Shown here: one piece after another, positions 47,593 to 57,011 of the stretch
How the letters are laid out: the number at the start of each line of letters is the position of its first letter
Numbering within the stretch: position 1 is the stretch's first letter
The notes under the pieces: generated by a model
The model's input: only the letters and a program-made list of their open reading frames with translations
Databases searched by the model: none
Told to the model about the DNA's origin: nothing
DNA from: Nocardioides sediminis
GTDB taxonomy: Bacteria > Actinomycetota > Actinomycetes > Propionibacteriales > Nocardioidaceae
Assembly (NCBI RefSeq): GCF_003047295.1
Contig: NZ_PZYZ01000005.1
Location: 248,001-312,000, forward strand
Direction of reading: 5' to 3'
DNA length: 64,000 nucleotides
Position numbers and translations under genes: made by a program

Positions 47593-48369
47593 ATGACGAC
47601 CTCCTCCCGTGCCACCGACCTGCTCGCCCTCCACCAGGCCCCGGAGCTCCTCACCGTGGTCAACGTCTGGGACGCCATCAGCGCCAAGACCGTCGCCGAC
47701 GTACCCGGCACCCGGGCCCTCGCGACCGCCAGCCACTCGATCGCCGCCACCCTCGGCTACCCCGACGGCGAAAACATCCCCGTCGAGGAGATGCTCGACA
47801 TGTGCCGCCGCATCGTCGAGGCGACCGACCTGCCGGTCAGCGCGGACCTCGAGGGCGGGTACGGCGACGCCGCCGAGACAGTGCGCCGCGCGATCGGTGT
47901 AGGCGTCGTCGGCGCCAACCTCGAGGACCAGATGAAGCCGCTGGCCGAGGCCGTCGCCCAGGTCGAGGCCGTGATGGCCGCCGCCGAGGCCGAGGGCGTC
48001 CCGGACTTCGTGCTCAACGCCCGCACCGACGCCTTCCACCTCGGGCGCGACCGCGACCGGGGGGAGGTGCTCGCCGACGCGGTCGAGCGCGGCAAGGCGT
48101 TCCTCGACGCCGGCGCGCCGGTCGTCTTCGTGCCGGCGATCCTGACCGAGGAGGAGATCGTCACCCTCGTCGACGCCTTCGGGCCGCAGCGGCTGACCAC
48201 GATCGCCATCCCCGGCACCCCGTCGCTCGAGCGCCAGCAGGAGCTCGGCGTCGCCCGCGTCTCCCACGGCCCGCTCTCCCAGAACGTGGCGCTCACCGCG
48301 CTCCAGGAGCTGGCCGAGGAGGTCCAGCGCGGCGGGGGCGTGCCGTCGTCGATGCGCATCCTCAACTGA
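47593..48369 (+). CDS. isocitrate lyase/PEP mutase family enzyme
   Basis: A 258-residue TIM-barrel enzyme. Signatures: VVNVWDAISAKTVADVPGTRALATAS (substrate loop), DLPVSADLEGGYGDA with the metal Asp/Glu (SADLEGGYG), GANLEDQMKPL, and DFVLNARTDAF. The Cys-bearing KKCGH loop of true isocitrate lyase is absent, so it is closer to the PEP mutase/2-methylisocitrate-lyase-like group of unknown substrate. Alternative ATG at 47584. It ends 14 bp before palindrome copy D. Confidence 0.86.
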   Translation: MTTSSRATDLLALHQAPELLTVVNVWDAISAKTVADVPGTRALATASHSIAATLGYPDGENIPVEEMLDMCRRIVEATDLPVSADLEGGYGDAAETVRRAIGVGVVGANLEDQMKPLAEAVAQVEAVMAAAEAEGVPDFVLNARTDAFHLGRDRDRGEVLADAVERGKAFLDAGAPVVFVPAILTEEEIVTLVDAFGPQRLTTIAIPGTPSLERQQELGVARVSHGPLSQNVALTALQELAEEVQRGGGVPSSMRILN

Positions 48370-48383
48370 GCCGGCCGCCGGGG

Positions 48384-48443
48384 TAGTTTGGGACGAAATC
48401 GGTGGTGGAACCGCGGTTTCACCGACGAGATCGTCCCAAACTA
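48384..48443. repeat. 60-bp palindromic element, copy D
   Basis: Perfect 13-bp ends TAGTTTGGGACGA (48384-48396) and TCGTCCCAAACTA (48431-48443). The inner stem is TCGGTG/CACCGA, different in sequence from copies A and C but still paired. It lies between convergent lyase and MOSC genes. Confidence 0.86.
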
Positions 48444-48476
48444 TCCGGAGGGCGGGGTGGATCGGGTACGACGCGG

Positions 48477-49136
48477 CTAGGCGCGCTGGGCGAGCAGCCG
48501 GGTGAAGTGGTCCCGGCTCTCCCCGTCGAGCGCTGGGTTGGCCATCGACTCGCGGGCGGCGTCGAGGTCGCCCATCCAGCCGGCGAGCAGGCGTGGCATC
48601 ACCAGCCCGGAGCCCGACGGCTCGACGGCGATCGCGTCGCCCGCGGCGACCCGGCCGGGCTCTCGCACGGCGAGGTAGCACCCGCTGCGTCCACGCTCGG
48701 TGAACCGCCGCACCCACGCCCGCTCCCCCATCCGCGCCGCGAAGGTCGCGCAGGGGACGCGCGGCCCGGTGACCACCAGCACGGCCGACCCGACGCGCCA
48801 GACGTCGCCCTGCTCGGCGGCGTCGACGTCGATGCCGGCGGTCGTGAGGTTCTCCCCGAACAGGCCCGGGGCGATCGTGCGCCCGAGCTCGCGCTCCCAG
48901 TGGTCGAGCTCCTCGCGGGCGAACGCGTAGACGGCCTGCGCCGAGCCCCCGTGGTGGCGGCCGTTGCCCACGAAGTCCCCCGCGACGCCGGAGAAGCCCA
49001 CCCCGCCCGGGCCGCGGCGCTTGGGCCCGGGGTCGGCGACGTCGAGGGCGCCGACCGGGCGCTTGCCGATCCCGCTGGGGCGACGCCCCTCGCGCACGAC
49101 GGCGGCGGCGCCGAGGTTGGTGGAGAGGATGCGCAC
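48477..49136 (-). CDS. MOSC domain protein
   Basis: A 219-residue MOSC (molybdenum cofactor sulfurase C-terminal-like) protein of the YiiM type. Motifs: GGSAQAVYAFAREELDHW, LGRTIAPGLFGENLTTAGID, and VLVVTGPRVPCATFAARMG with the conserved Cys. Such proteins bind sulfur carriers or molybdopterin. Length is normal. Convergent with the lyase gene across copy D. Confidence 0.9.
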   Translation of the reverse strand: MRILSTNLGAAAVVREGRRPSGIGKRPVGALDVADPGPKRRGPGGVGFSGVAGDFVGNGRHHGGSAQAVYAFAREELDHWERELGRTIAPGLFGENLTTAGIDVDAAEQGDVWRVGSAVLVVTGPRVPCATFAARMGERAWVRRFTERGRSGCYLAVREPGRVAAGDAIAVEPSGSGLVMPRLLAGWMGDLDAARESMANPALDGESRDHFTRLLAQRA

Positions 49137-49165
49137 GGGCAGACCCTACGGGCCGGCCGACGTCC

Positions 49166-49936
49166 TCAGCGCCCGCCGGGCCGTTGCTCGGGACGGCTGA
49201 ACGGGGAGTCCGGCCGCTCGAGCAGGACGCCGTCGACGCGCAGGTCGACGAGCTCGTTGTAGAAGGCGATCCGGCTCGCGATGGCGCTGACGGCCGGCAG
49301 CGGCGAGGAGTAGGACCAGGCGACGTTGACCACCTCCGGCGGCCCCGGGAACGTCCAGTAGTGGTCGGCCTCGCCCTTGTAGGGGCAGGCCGACCGGGCG
49401 TGCGTCGGGACCAGCAGGTCGAGCCGGACGTCCTCGCGTCGCAGGTAGTAGCGCGTGGGCAGGTCGGTCTCCAGCAGCAGCACCGGGTGGGAGCTGGTCG
49501 CGACGGGGACGCCGCCGATCGCGATCTCCACGTGCCGCGAGCTGTGCAGCGTCTCCACCCGCTTGTGAGGGTCGCGGGGGTGCAGCCCGACGGGCTCGTC
49601 CTCCTCGGTCCAGTCCAACCGGTGCGGCTCCCAGGTCAGCACCACGCGGTCGGGGAGGTCCGCGAACCGCCACGCCCCGCACGGCACCACGCGGTCGCCG
49701 ACTGCCACGTCGTACCACTCGGCCACCGGCAGGTGCGGGCCGAAGAAGAAGCCCCCGTCGTACGACGACCCGGTCGCCGGCCGCAGCGTGCCGTCGGCCA
49801 CCTCGTCGGGGGCGAACCCGTAGACCGGCGGGAACCCGTCCTGCCACACCAGGAGCGGGTCGCGCGTCTCCACCACCACGGTGCCGTCGAGGCGCCCGCG
49901 CACGTGCTTGTCGATGGGCTCCGTGCGGATGGCCAT
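49166..49936 (-). CDS. DUF427 protein (tandem)
   Basis: A 256-residue protein with two DUF427 units. The second contains the family motif [34 protein letters not shown] and WSYSSPLPAVSAIASRIAFYNELVDL. The first repeats the pattern more loosely (FGPHLPVAEWYDV). DUF427 proteins are of unknown function, beta-rich. Start ATG 49936. It diverges from the DUF1992 gene. Confidence 0.85.
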   Translation of the reverse strand: MAIRTEPIDKHVRGRLDGTVVVETRDPLLVWQDGFPPVYGFAPDEVADGTLRPATGSSYDGGFFFGPHLPVAEWYDVAVGDRVVPCGAWRFADLPDRVVLTWEPHRLDWTEEDEPVGLHPRDPHKRVETLHSSRHVEIAIGGVPVATSSHPVLLLETDLPTRYYLRREDVRLDLLVPTHARSACPYKGEADHYWTFPGPPEVVNVAWSYSSPLPAVSAIASRIAFYNELVDLRVDGVLLERPDSPFSRPEQRPGGR

Positions 49937-50024
49937 GCTCCGAGTGTGGCACCGGGACGGCGGACCGGCCAGACCCCGCCGTGACCGCTCGCCTCCTAGG
50001 CTGGGGACCTCGGAGGTGAGCCGC

Positions 50025-50594
50025 ATGACCGACCCGGAGGACCAGCCGCGGGACCCCCCGCGCCAGTCGCAGCACCAGGAGCTGGCGCGCGACGACCGCA
50101 CCGGCGGGTCCGCGGCCGCCGCACGGATCCAGCACCAGACCCAGTGGGTCGAGCAGCAGCTACGGATCGCCTTCGAGCGCGGTGACTTCGACGACCTCCC
50201 CGGTGCCGGCAAGCCGATCGAGGGGCTCGGGACCGAGCACGACCCCGACTGGTGGGTCAAGAAGCTCGTCGAGCGTGAGCAGATCAGCGTGCTCCCGCCG
50301 GCGCTGGAGCTGCGCAAGGAGGACGTCGAGCTGGCCGGCCGGCTCGACCGGATGACGGCCGAGTCGGAGGTCCGCGAGGAGGTCGAGTCCTTCAACGCGC
50401 GCGTCCGCCGGGCTCGCATGCAGCTCCTCGGCGGCCCGCCGGTCATCACCCCCGAACGCGACGTCGAGGGCGAGGTCGAGGCCTGGCGCGAGCGTCGTAC
50501 GGCGCGGGTCGAGGCGCAGCGTGCCGCGCTGGAGGAGGCACGGCGCGACGAGCGCGCCGAGCGACGCCGTCGGTGGTTCGGCCGCCGCGGCTGA
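50025..50594 (+). CDS. DUF1992 (DnaJ subfamily C28-like) protein
   Basis: A 189-residue protein with the DUF1992 core WVEQQLRIAFERGDFDDLPGAGKPI followed by DWWVKKLVEREQISVLPPAL. A long charged helix follows (EVEAWRERRTARVEAQRAAL), ending in a basic tail. The family is linked to DnaJC28 domains by name, but this protein has no J-domain. Start ATG 50025 has GGAGGTGAG upstream. It is followed 48 bp later by a LuxR regulator. Function unknown. Confidence 0.85.
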   Translation: MTDPEDQPRDPPRQSQHQELARDDRTGGSAAAARIQHQTQWVEQQLRIAFERGDFDDLPGAGKPIEGLGTEHDPDWWVKKLVEREQISVLPPALELRKEDVELAGRLDRMTAESEVREEVESFNARVRRARMQLLGGPPVITPERDVEGEVEAWRERRTARVEAQRAALEEARRDERAERRRRWFGRRG

Positions 50595-50642
50595 CCCGGC
50601 CGGACCGTTGCCCGCCGCCCGTCGCGGGACGACACTCGGAGG

Positions 50643-52250
50643 GTGACCTCCGACCCGTTGGCACCGGCGCGGGAGGCGTTCTCGCAGCGCGACTGGCGCG
50701 CCGCCCGTGACGCCTTCGAGGGGTCGCGCGACGGCCTGACGACCGCCGACCTCGAGCTCCTCGCGGAGGCCGCGTGGTGGCTCGGGGACTCGCCGCGGTC
50801 CATGGCGGTCTCGGAGGAGGTCTACCGCCGGCTTCTCGCGTCGGGCGAGCGCCGGCAGGCCGCCGACCGGGCGTTGCGCCTGGCGCTGGAGTGGTTCACC
50901 CGCGGCGACCTGCAGGTCGGCGCGGCGTGGCTGGCCCGCGCCCGGCGGGTGCTGGACGACCTGCCGCGCTCGAGCGCCCACGGCTACCTCGCCTACTTCG
51001 AGGGAACGGCCGACATGGACGTCGGCGGGGACCCGGAGACGGCGGAGGCGGCCGCTCTCGAGGTGGAAGCACTGTCCCGGGAGTTCGGTGATCCCGCCCT
51101 CGAGGGCTTCGGCCTCACGCTGCGCGGCATCGCGGCCGTACGACGCGGGCGCACCGCCGAGGGGTTCGCCCACCTCGACGAGGCCATGCTCCCCGTGCTC
51201 GCCGGCCAGGTCGACCCGCTCTGGTCGGGCGACCTCTACTGCACCGTCATCCACCTCTGCGACGAGCTCGGGGACCTGGCGCGGATGCGGTCCTGGACCG
51301 ACGCGATGGCCCGGTGGTCACGCCCGCGGGGCGGGACCTTCATGTTCGCGAGCGTCACCCGGATCCACGAGCTCCAGCTCCTGGTCGCAGAGGGCGACTG
51401 GGCGACCGTCGAGAGCGAGCTCGGCGAGCGGAGCGCCGACCTGGTCGGCGCGCACGGCTGGCTGGCCGGCGAGGGGTACTACACGCTCGGGGAGGTGCGA
51501 CGCCTGCGCGGCGACGCCGAGGGCGCCCGGTCGGCGTACGCCCTCGCCCGCGGGCTCGACCACGACGCCCTCCCCGGATCGGCGCTGCTGCTCGCCGCGG
51601 AGGGACGGCCCGACGAGGCGCTCACCGCGCTCCGGGTCGGCCTCGCGGACGCCACCCGGCTCGGCAGGGCGCGGATGCTGCTCGCCGCGGTGGAGCTCGC
51701 CCTCGGGCAGGGCGAGGCGTCGTACGCCGCGACGCTCGTGGCGGAGCTCGAGGAGACCGCCGCCTGGTTCGGCACGCCCGGCCTCCTGGCCCGTGCCGAC
51801 CGGGCCCGGGCCGCGCTGCTGCTGGCCGAGGGCCGGGCGACCGGGGCCGTGGACCTCCTCGAGCGCGCGGCCGCCGTCTACCGCGCGCAGCGCCACCGCC
51901 ACGCCACCGCGGCGGTCCACGAGGCACTGGCCGGCGCCCACCGGGCTGCGGGTGAGCACGACCGCGCCGACGCCGCACGAGCCACCGCGCTGGCGATCTA
52001 CACGCAACTCGGGGCGGCCCCGGACGTCGGTCGGCTCACCGCGCACGACGCACGGCCGTGCGGACTGACCCAGCGGGAGGTCGAGGTGTTGCGCGAGGTC
52101 TCGTCCGGACGGAGCAACCGGCAGGTGGCCGAGGCCCTGGTCATCAGCGAGAAGACGGTGAGCCGGCACCTGGCCAGCATCTTCACCAAGGTCGGGGTCT
52201 CCTCGCGCACCGCCGCCGCGGCCTGGGCGCGGGACCAGCACCTGGTGTGA
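50643..52250 (+). CDS. LuxR-family regulator with TPR-like sensor region
   Basis: A 535-residue regulator. The bulk is helical TPR-like repeats without a Walker A motif. The C-terminal HTH is LTQREVEVLREVSSGRSNRQVAEALV ... KTVSRHLASIFTKVGVSSRTA. It is therefore like a LAL protein that lacks the ATPase. Start GTG 50643. It lies 117 bp before a methyltransferase gene on the same strand and is its probable regulator. Confidence 0.88.
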   Translation: MTSDPLAPAREAFSQRDWRAARDAFEGSRDGLTTADLELLAEAAWWLGDSPRSMAVSEEVYRRLLASGERRQAADRALRLALEWFTRGDLQVGAAWLARARRVLDDLPRSSAHGYLAYFEGTADMDVGGDPETAEAAALEVEALSREFGDPALEGFGLTLRGIAAVRRGRTAEGFAHLDEAMLPVLAGQVDPLWSGDLYCTVIHLCDELGDLARMRSWTDAMARWSRPRGGTFMFASVTRIHELQLLVAEGDWATVESELGERSADLVGAHGWLAGEGYYTLGEVRRLRGDAEGARSAYALARGLDHDALPGSALLLAAEGRPDEALTALRVGLADATRLGRARMLLAAVELALGQGEASYAATLVAELEETAAWFGTPGLLARADRARAALLLAEGRATGAVDLLERAAAVYRAQRHRHATAAVHEALAGAHRAAGEHDRADAARATALAIYTQLGAAPDVGRLTAHDARPCGLTQREVEVLREVSSGRSNRQVAEALVISEKTVSRHLASIFTKVGVSSRTAAAAWARDQHLV

Positions 52251-52367
52251 GCCCGCTGGGGTGGATGCCCCAGCCGTGCGGCGAGAGATGGGGCGTTCGC
52301 CCGACGCGGCGCGCGGTGCCGCGCTCCTAGCGTCACGGACCCGACACCCACGACCGAGGAGCCCGTC

Positions 52368-53453
52368 ATGACCACGACCGAGACCCGCGAGCACACTGCC
52401 CCGACGACCGACCTCGACCCCGACGCCGTCGTCGACCGCCTCCTGCGCATCCTCGACGACGGGGCGGTCTGCATCCTGACCAGCATCGGCCACGAGGTCG
52501 GCCTGCTCGACACGCTCGCCGCCCTTCCCCCGGCCACGAGCGTCCAGGTCGCCGACGCCGCCGGCCTCGACGAGCGCTACGTCCGCGAGTGGCTCGGCGG
52601 CATGGTCACGGCCGGATTCGTCGACTGGTCGCCCGGCGACCGCACCTACGCGCTGCGTCCCGACCACGTGCCGTTCCTCACCGGCCCCGGCGCCGACAAC
52701 CTCGCCCGCCAGGCCCGCTACATCGCGTTGATGGGCCAGGTGGCCTCCCTGGTCGCGGAGAAGTTCCGCACCGGGGGCGGGCTGTCCTACGACGACTACC
52801 CCGGCTTCCACGCCCTGATGGCCGCCGAGTCGGCCGCGGTCAACGACGCCTCCCTGCTCGACACGATCATCCCGCTGGCGGGGGTGACCGACCGGCTCGA
52901 GTCCGGGATCGCGGTCGCCGACATCGGGTGCGGGTCCGGGCACGCCATCAACCTGCTGGCCCGCGCCTACCCGGCGAGCACCTTCGTCGGCTACGACTTC
53001 AGCGCCGAGGCGCTGGCCTCCGGTCGCGCGGAGGCGGCCGCCTGGGGGCTGGACAACGTGCGGTTCGAGGAGCTCGACGTGGCGCGGCTCGACGCCGAGG
53101 CGGCGTACGACCTCGTCCTGACCTTCGACGCCATCCACGACCAGGCCCGGCCCGCGACGGTCCTGGCCAACGTGCGCCGCGCGCTGCGGCCCGACGGCAC
53201 CTACCTGATGGTCGACATCAACGCCCAGAGCAACCTGGAGGACAACCTCGACCTGCCGTGGGCCTCGTTCCTCTACGCGGTCTCCACCGTGCACTGCATG
53301 TCGGTCTCGCTGGGCCAGGGCGGCGCCGGCCTCGGCACGGTCTGGGGCGTCCAGACGGCCGAGCGGATGCTGCGCGAGGCCGGCTTCTCCGACGTGGTGG
53401 TGCACGACGTCGAGGCGGACCCGTTCAACGCCTACTTCGTCGCCAGGCCCTGA
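52368..53453 (+). CDS. SAM-dependent methyltransferase with N-terminal winged helix
   Basis: A 361-residue class I methyltransferase. The N-terminal helical/winged part (DERYVREWLGGMVTAGFVDW) is like O-methyltransferase dimerisation domains. Motif I is VADIGCGSGHAINLLARAYP, with later motifs VGYDFSAEAL (acidic loop after motif I), YDLVLTFDAIHDQ and LRPDGTYLMVDINA. Homologues are common in actinomycetes with no known substrate. Start ATG 52368. Confidence 0.88.
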   Translation: MTTTETREHTAPTTDLDPDAVVDRLLRILDDGAVCILTSIGHEVGLLDTLAALPPATSVQVADAAGLDERYVREWLGGMVTAGFVDWSPGDRTYALRPDHVPFLTGPGADNLARQARYIALMGQVASLVAEKFRTGGGLSYDDYPGFHALMAAESAAVNDASLLDTIIPLAGVTDRLESGIAVADIGCGSGHAINLLARAYPASTFVGYDFSAEALASGRAEAAAWGLDNVRFEELDVARLDAEAAYDLVLTFDAIHDQARPATVLANVRRALRPDGTYLMVDINAQSNLEDNLDLPWASFLYAVSTVHCMSVSLGQGGAGLGTVWGVQTAERMLREAGFSDVVVHDVEADPFNAYFVARP

Positions 53454-53530
53454 GCGCGGGCGGGACGAGCGGGCGGACGAGTGGAATAGGTCATACCCGG
53501 CGGTCACCCGAAGTCGGTAGGTTCCGCCCC

Positions 53531-54595
53531 ATGCGCCCAGCCAAGGACTTCTTCCGCCCGCTCGCCGTCGGGGCTCCCGCCCCGGTCACCGAGATCCCGG
53601 CCCGCCCCAGTCGCGCCATCCACTTCTTCGACCCGTCCAACGCCAAGATGGCGGCGAAGGTGCCGCAGATGGTCGGCACCGTCGACGTGCTGCTCGGCAA
53701 CCTCGAGGACGCGGTCAAGGCCGACAACAAGGAGGCCGCCCGCGCCGGGCTCGTCGAGATCGCCAAGGAGACCGACTTCGGTCCCACCCAGCTCTGGACG
53801 CGCATCAACGCGCTGGACAGCCCGTGGGTGCTCGGCGACCTGACCACGCTGGTCACCGAGATCGGCGACAAGCTCGACGTCGTCATGGTGCCCAAGGTCC
53901 AGGGCGCGGAGGACATCCACTACGTCGACCGGCTGCTCGCCCAGCTCGAGGCGAAGGCCGGCCTCGACCGCCCGATCCTCGTGCACGCCATCCTCGAGAC
54001 CGCCCGCGGGGTGGCCAACGTCGAGGAGATCTGCGGCGCCAGCCCGCGCATGCAGGGCCTCTCCCTCGGCCCGGCCGACCTGGCCGCCGACCGCCGGATG
54101 AAGACCACCCGCGTCGGCGGCGGGCACCCGGGCTACCTGGTCCGCGCGGACGGCAACCCCGACCAGCCCGAGGCGCGCCGCGAGATCTTCCAGCAGGACC
54201 TGTGGCACTACACGATCTCGCGGATGGTCGACGCGTGCGCGATGCACGGGATCTACCCCTACTACGGCCCCTTCGGCGACATCGCCGACGTGGTGGCGTG
54301 CGAGGACCAGTTCCGCAACGCCTTCCTCCTCGGCTGCGTCGGCACCTGGACCCTCCACCCGAAGCAGATCGAGATCGCCAACCGCGTCTTCGCCCCGAGC
54401 GCTGCGGAGATCGAGCACGCCCGCCGCGTCGTGGCGGCCATGGGCGACGGCACCGGCGCCGTCATGCTCGACGGCAAGATGGAGGACGACGCGTCGCTCA
54501 AGCAGTGCCTGGTCATGGTCGAGCTGGCCGAGCAGCTCGCGGCGATCGACCCGCAGCTCAAGGCCCAGTACGACGCCATCACGATCGAGGACTGA
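53531..54595 (+). CDS. HpcH/HpaI aldolase/citrate lyase family (malyl-CoA lyase-like)
   Basis: A 354-residue TIM-barrel lyase resembling (methyl)malyl-CoA lyase. Metal and CoA motifs: VDVLLGNLEDAVKADNKEAARAG, ILVHAILETARGVANVEEICG (Glu for metal), LSLGPADLAAD, and YYGPFGDIADVV. It is followed 3 bp later by a second CitE-like lyase, so the two may serve one CoA-thioester pathway. Start ATG 53531. Confidence 0.9.
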   Translation: MRPAKDFFRPLAVGAPAPVTEIPARPSRAIHFFDPSNAKMAAKVPQMVGTVDVLLGNLEDAVKADNKEAARAGLVEIAKETDFGPTQLWTRINALDSPWVLGDLTTLVTEIGDKLDVVMVPKVQGAEDIHYVDRLLAQLEAKAGLDRPILVHAILETARGVANVEEICGASPRMQGLSLGPADLAADRRMKTTRVGGGHPGYLVRADGNPDQPEARREIFQQDLWHYTISRMVDACAMHGIYPYYGPFGDIADVVACEDQFRNAFLLGCVGTWTLHPKQIEIANRVFAPSAAEIEHARRVVAAMGDGTGAVMLDGKMEDDASLKQCLVMVELAEQLAAIDPQLKAQYDAITIED

Positions 54596-54598
54596 CCG

Positions 54599-55462
54599 AT
54601 GACCGACTTCCGTCCGCGCCGCTCCGTCCTCTACATGCCCAGCTCCAACGAGCGGGCGCTGGAGAAGGCCAAGACCCTGCCGTGCGACGGGCTCATCCTC
54701 GACCTCGAGGACGCCGTCGCCCCCGACGCCAAGGAGGCCGCGCGCGACGCCGCGTGCGCCGCCGCCGCGAGCGGGGACTACGGCCGCCGCGAGCTGACCA
54801 TCCGGGTCAACGGCGCCGACACCGCCTGGCACGCCGACGACATGGCGGCCGCGTGCGCCGCCGGGCCGGACGCGATCGTCGTACCCAAGGTCGACAGCGC
54901 CGACGCCGTCCTCGCCCTGGTCGAGACCATGGCGTCCCACGACGCGCCCGAGCACACCAAGCTGTGGGCGATGGTCGAGACGCCCTACGCCATGCTCCAC
55001 GCCGAGGGGATCGCCGCCGCCTCCGATCGGCTCACCGTGCTGGTGATGGGCACCAACGACCTGGTCAAGGAGCTGTACGCCGAGCACGTGCCGGGCCGGC
55101 AGCCCGTCCTGGCCGGGCTCTCGCTCGCCCTCCTCGCCGCGCGCGCCACCGGCAAGGTCATCCTCGACGGCGTCTACAACGACGTGAAGGACACCGAGGG
55201 CTTCCTGGCCGAGTGCACGCAGGGCAGGCAGATGGGCTTCGACGGCAAGACGCTCATCCACCCCGGCCAGGTCGAGGGCGCCAACGAGGCCTTCGCCCCC
55301 AGCGAGCAGGCGGTCGAGACCGCGCGCGGGATCCTCGAGGCGTGGGAGGGCCGGACGTCCCACGTCGTCACCCACAACGGCCGCCTCATCGAGGCGCTGC
55401 ACGTCGAGTCGGCGCAGCGGACGCTGTCGATGCACGAGGCGATCCGGGCCCTGCAAGGCTGA
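54599..55462 (+). CDS. CitE-like HpcH/HpaI lyase
   Basis: A 287-residue CoA-ester lyase. Signatures: RSVLYMPSSNERALEKAKTL, LILDLEDAVAPDAKEAAR (Asp/Glu for metal), VPKVDSADAVLALVETM, WAMVETPYAMLHAEGIAAA, and FDGKTLIHPGQVEGANEAF. It is one typical CitE beta-subunit-like length without the citrate lyase partners. Start ATG lies 3 bp after the upstream lyase stop. Confidence 0.92.
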   Translation: MTDFRPRRSVLYMPSSNERALEKAKTLPCDGLILDLEDAVAPDAKEAARDAACAAAASGDYGRRELTIRVNGADTAWHADDMAAACAAGPDAIVVPKVDSADAVLALVETMASHDAPEHTKLWAMVETPYAMLHAEGIAAASDRLTVLVMGTNDLVKELYAEHVPGRQPVLAGLSLALLAARATGKVILDGVYNDVKDTEGFLAECTQGRQMGFDGKTLIHPGQVEGANEAFAPSEQAVETARGILEAWEGRTSHVVTHNGRLIEALHVESAQRTLSMHEAIRALQG

Positions 55463-55483
55463 TCCCGTGGGAGGGTCGGCGGC

Positions 55484-56752
55484 ATGACCGACCACGTCGC
55501 CCTCCTGCACGACGGCCGGGTCCTCGCCGACGGCTCGGGGCGGCTGCCCTCGTTGCCGCGCCGCGAGGACGACGAGCTGACCGGTGCCCTCCGGCTGGTC
55601 GGCGCCGACATCGCGGTCGCGCCCACGGCCCGGCTGGCCGACGGTCGCCGTGTGCACTTCGTTGGCAGCCGGGGGGCCCCGCCCCGGGGGCGGTTCGTGA
55701 CACCCACCGAGCTGGGCGACGACGACCATGCCGAGGCCGTGGCCCGTGCCGTTACCGAGCTGGACCCCGCGCACACCCCGCCGGGCCGACCGGACTGGTT
55801 CAGGGCCGGGTGGTTCGACCGCGTCGAGGCGTGGGTGGACCGCGTCCTCGACGGATCCGGCCGGAGCCGCAGCGCGCCGGTCGAGCCGGTCAAGACGTGG
55901 AGCATCTCCACGGTCGCCCGCGTCCCGACCGACGCGGGCGACCTCTGGCTCAAGGCGCCGTGCGAGCACTTCCGGGCCGAGTCCCGGGTCCACCCCACCG
56001 TGGCACGCCTGTTCCCCGATCTCGTCCCGACACTGGTGGCCGTCGAGCAGGACGAGGGCTGGCTGCTCATGGAGCCGATGACCGGCGCCGAGGACGCCGA
56101 CCGGGCCGACGGAGCGGGAGTGGAGGTGGCCCGCCAGTGGGCCGACGCCCAGATCCGGGCCGTCGCCCACGTCGACGAGCTGCGCAACGGCGGCTGCGCA
56201 CCTCGTGGCGCGGAGGAGACGCTCGCCGGCTTCCGCGCGGTGCTGTCCGGGAGCGGCGAGCTGGCGCTGCTGAGCGCCGACGAGCTCGCCGCCGCGCGGC
56301 GCTGCGCCGACGACCTCGAGTCGCTGGTGCACGAGCTCTGGTCGGCCGGGATCCCCGACACGCTGTGCCACGGCGACCTGCACCTCGGCAACGTCGCGTG
56401 GGACGGCCGGTCGCTGCGCATCTTCGACTGGACGGACGGGTGCGTGAGCCACCCCTTCCTCGACGCGGTCCACCTGGCCCGCTTCAGCCGGTCCCGCCCC
56501 GGCGAGCCGGCGCTCGAGACGACGTACGCCGCGCGGTGGCGGGCGGCGTACGCCTCGGCCGACGTCGACCGCTGCCTGGCGCTCGCACCCCTGGCCGACC
56601 TCGTCTTCCAGGCCGTGACGTTCGACGGCATCATCGCGAGCACCGAGCCCGGATCGCGCTGGGAGCTGGGCGGGGTCGTGGCCGACATCCTCAAGGCCCT
56701 GCCGACCGAGCTGGCCACGTTCCGCAGGCGCGACACCACCCGAACGGACTAG
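55484..56752 (+). CDS. phosphotransferase (APH/choline-kinase-like)
   Basis: A 422-residue kinase-fold protein. The catalytic HGDLHLGN contains Asp298 and the metal motif IFDWTDG has Asp315. N-terminal 130 residues are an unrelated region with the pattern FVGSRGAPPRGRFV. Aminoglycoside or small-molecule phosphorylation cannot be told. It lies 21 bp after the CitE gene on the same strand. Confidence 0.85.
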   Translation: MTDHVALLHDGRVLADGSGRLPSLPRREDDELTGALRLVGADIAVAPTARLADGRRVHFVGSRGAPPRGRFVTPTELGDDDHAEAVARAVTELDPAHTPPGRPDWFRAGWFDRVEAWVDRVLDGSGRSRSAPVEPVKTWSISTVARVPTDAGDLWLKAPCEHFRAESRVHPTVARLFPDLVPTLVAVEQDEGWLLMEPMTGAEDADRADGAGVEVARQWADAQIRAVAHVDELRNGGCAPRGAEETLAGFRAVLSGSGELALLSADELAAARRCADDLESLVHELWSAGIPDTLCHGDLHLGNVAWDGRSLRIFDWTDGCVSHPFLDAVHLARFSRSRPGEPALETTYAARWRAAYASADVDRCLALAPLADLVFQAVTFDGIIASTEPGSRWELGGVVADILKALPTELATFRRRDTTRTD

Positions 56753-56807
56753 TTCCACCCGCCCGGGTGTTGGCTTTTCGTCCGCATATCGGGCAGTGTG
56801 ACGCCGC

Positions 56808-56824
56808 GGTCTCAGAGTGAGACC
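56808..56824. promoter_or_regulatory. palindrome upstream of the DUF6131 gene
   Basis: GGTCTCA-GAG-TGAGACC, a perfect 7-bp inverted repeat ending 5 bp before the AGGAGG ribosome site. It could be an operator or a leader hairpin. The sequence shows the symmetry only. Confidence 0.45.
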
Positions 56825-56843
56825 TCTTAGGAGGGCAGCACCC

Positions 56844-56987
56844 ATGGTCGTACTCGGCCTGATTCTTCTCATCGTCGGCCTCGTGGCCAAGATCTCGATC
56901 CTGACCACGATCGGCGCGATCCTGCTGGTCGTCGGCCTGATCCTCAACTTCGTGCCGATCGGCGGCAGCAGCCGTCGGGTCTGGTAG
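56844..56987 (+). CDS. 47-aa DUF6131-like membrane peptide
   Basis: Two predicted helices (VVLGLILLIVGLVAKISIL and IGAILLVVGLILNFVPIG) with a basic end GGSSRRVW. The ribosome site TTAGGAGGGCAGC is strong and spaced well. This small hydrophobic family (DUF6131) is widespread in actinomycetes. It has its own palindromic leader and terminator, so it is an independent transcription unit. Function unknown. Confidence 0.85.
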   Translation: MVVLGLILLIVGLVAKISILTTIGAILLVVGLILNFVPIGGSSRRVW

Positions 56988-57011
56988 CACCACACCAGAC
57001 GCACGACACGC

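Noticed and set aside
16976..48443. Palindromes read as insertion-sequence ends
   Set aside because: Copies are only 59-60 bp, contain no gene, and no transposase is found in the window.
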